64,000 nucleotides of DNA from an uncultured Clostridia bacterium. GTDB lineage: Bacteria > Bacillota > Clostridia > Peptostreptococcales > Anaerovoracaceae. Shown piece by piece: positions 62,782-64,000 of this stretch. The stretch covers positions 16,965-80,964 of the forward strand of contig CAKQQT010000013.1 in the NCBI GenBank assembly GCA_934271235.1, in the 5' to 3' direction. The translations under genes and the position numbers were made by a program. Under the pieces are notes generated by a model, which searched no databases, was not told the origin of the DNA, and worked only from the letters and a program-made list of their open reading frames with translations. Numbering within the stretch: the first letter of the stretch is position 1; each line of letters starts with the position of its first letter.

Positions 62782-63798
62782 ATGGCGATCAGAGTTGGAA
62801 TTAACGGTTTCGGAAGAATCGGACGTGTGGTGATCCGTGCAGCGATGGATATGCCGGAAATTGAGATCCGGGCGATCAATCTGCGGAATGCGGATCTGGA
62901 ATATATGGTTTACATGCTGAAGTATGATACGGTTTTCGGCAGATTCCCAAAGAGCCTTGATCATGACCAGTCCGGGATCTTCATCGACGGCAAGCATGTC
63001 GATGTCTTTTCCTATTCCGATGCACTGGAAATTCCATGGAAGGAAGCCGGCGTCGATTATGTCATCGACTGTACCGGTGCTTATGTTACCACCGAGAAAG
63101 CAATGGACCATATCGAAGCAGGCGCAAAGCATGTCATCATTTCCGCTCCGGCAAAGGACAAGGACACGCCGACCTTTGTATACGGCGTAAACCACGAAAC
63201 TTATCGTTCCGACATGAAGGTTGTTTCCAATGCGTCCTGTACCACCAACTGTCTGGCGCCGCTGATGAAAGTCATCGAAGACCATTACGGCATCAAGGAA
63301 GGTCTGATGTCCACTATCCACGCAGCGACCGCAAAGCAGAAAGTCGTTGACGCCAAATCCCTCAAAGACTGGAGGACCGGCCGCAGCGTATTCGGCAATG
63401 TGATCCCGTCCACGACCGGCGCAGCCAAGGCGGTCGGATTGGTCATTCCGTCCCTGCAGGGCAAGATGACCGGTATTTCCTACCGTGTGCCGACCGCGGA
63501 TGTTTCCGTCATCGATGTTAACGTGGTCCTGAACACACCGACCAGCGGACCGGAACTCAGACAGAAGATCAAGGAAGCATCCGAGACTTACCTGAAAGGC
63601 GTTCTGGAATATGTGGACGACGAAGTGGTCTCCGGTGATTTCGTAGGCGATCCGCATACCTCCATCTTTGACTCCCGCCAGACTATCGAGCTGAATGACC
63701 ATTTCTTCAAACTGATCGCTTACTACGATAACGAATTCGGTTATTCCAGCAATCTCTTGAACATGCTCAAATATATGCATCAGGTCGACTGCGAATAG
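62782..63798 (+). CDS. gap: Glyceraldehyde-3-phosphate dehydrogenase
   Basis: GAPDH oxidises glyceraldehyde-3-phosphate to 1,3-bisphosphoglycerate in glycolysis. The 338-aa protein starts MAIRVGINGFGRIGRVVIRA and has the catalytic Cys153 in SNASCTTNCLAP, the STIHAATAKQKVVD loop and YDNEFGYSSNLLNM. AGGAGGAG is better spaced for the ATG at 62782 than for the one at 62776. A possible -10 (TATAAT at 62723-62728) lies upstream without a good -35. pgk follows, as usual; the CggR repressor gene that precedes gap in many Firmicutes is absent. Confidence 0.97.
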   Translation: MAIRVGINGFGRIGRVVIRAAMDMPEIEIRAINLRNADLEYMVYMLKYDTVFGRFPKSLDHDQSGIFIDGKHVDVFSYSDALEIPWKEAGVDYVIDCTGAYVTTEKAMDHIEAGAKHVIISAPAKDKDTPTFVYGVNHETYRSDMKVVSNASCTTNCLAPLMKVIEDHYGIKEGLMSTIHAATAKQKVVDAKSLKDWRTGRSVFGNVIPSTTGAAKAVGLVIPSLQGKMTGISYRVPTADVSVIDVNVVLNTPTSGPELRQKIKEASETYLKGVLEYVDDEVVSGDFVGDPHTSIFDSRQTIELNDHFFKLIAYYDNEFGYSSNLLNMLKYMHQVDCE

Positions 63799-63848
63799 AT
63801 CCGTATCCATCCGTATACATATTCTGAAGAAAAAAGGAGATTGGATCT

Positions 63849-64000
63849 ATGAAAAAAACAGTCAGAGATATTGATGTAAAAGGAAAGAAAGTCCTCGTCA
63901 GATGCGACTTCAACGTACCGATGCAGGACGGAAAGATCACCGATGATACCCGGATCGTTTCGGCGCTGCCGACGATCGAATATTTAGTGCAGCACGGCGC
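63849..64000 (+). CDS. pgk: Phosphoglycerate kinase (partial, runs off the window)
   Basis: The first 50 codons are present: [20 protein letters not shown] followed by [20 protein letters not shown], the diagnostic N-terminal substrate-binding segment of Pgk, which makes ATP from 1,3-bisphosphoglycerate. AAAAGGAG precedes the ATG, 50 bp after gap. The 3' end lies beyond position 64000. Confidence 0.96.
   Translation, partial: MKKTVRDIDVKGKKVLVRCDFNVPMQDGKITDDTRIVSALPTIEYLVQHG

Overview
This window looks like a chromosomal segment of an anaerobic, endospore-forming member of the Firmicutes (Clostridia). The reasons are a full-length SpoIVA, a GatD/MurT pair, a canonical [FeFe] hydrogenase, the dgt-dnaG-rpoD and plsX-rnc-smc-ftsY cores, sigma-54 beside gap-pgk, strong AGGAGG-type ribosome binding sites and several TTG/GTG starts. 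Base composition looks close to balanced by eye. No phage, insertion sequence or CRISPR array was seen.

Layout. 0-1.3 kb: a Cys-rich, probably spore-associated protein on the minus strand. 1.3-9.9 kb: M16 protease, dut, dgt, a 72-aa protein, dnaG-rpoD-trmK-NIF3, a 35-aa membrane peptide and the RNase P RNA. 9.9-19.7 kb is accessory: an AAA/DUF4143 ATPase behind three phased repeats, a DUF2089 regulator operon with two membrane proteins, a chimeric amino-acid-permease/P1B-ATPase gene next to an acetamidase-family gene and a divergent MerR regulator, a CsoR repressor, a flavin-type oxidoreductase and a DMT exporter. 19.8-30.6 kb: tRNA-Ala(GGC), then plsX-rnc-smc-ftsY-der-plsY-gpsA-miaB. 30.6-33.3 kb: a 577-bp non-coding stretch with stem-loops, a DMT transporter and a PucR regulator. 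33.5-41.3 kb: spoIVA, an MFS exporter, cardiolipin synthase, a sugar-transfer-type ATP-grasp protein, MurT and a GatD homologue without its catalytic residues. 41.3-47.1 kb: a MerR regulator, two M20 peptidases, a C39-like lipoprotein and a YfcC transporter. 47.4-53 kb: holA, a DMT transporter and a two-gene [FeFe] hydrogenase unit. 53-64 kb: recN-argR (minus), ruvCAB-queA, a SEC-C protein, hom, trmL, rpoN, gap and the start of pgk.

How the genes work together. Most of the window is housekeeping: replication priming, sigma-A, tRNA modification, phospholipid synthesis, chromosome segregation, membrane targeting, Holliday-junction processing and glycolysis. The accessory parts carry the interest. 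Three promoters have the 19-bp spacer with an internal dyad that is typical of MerR-family activation, before the acetamidase gene, the first M20 peptidase and yfcC. They suggest MerR-controlled uptake and breakdown of amides and peptides. The chimeric transporter and the ATP-grasp/MurT/pseudo-GatD set are the best candidates for unusual biology. All calls come from reading the sequence; no database search was run.
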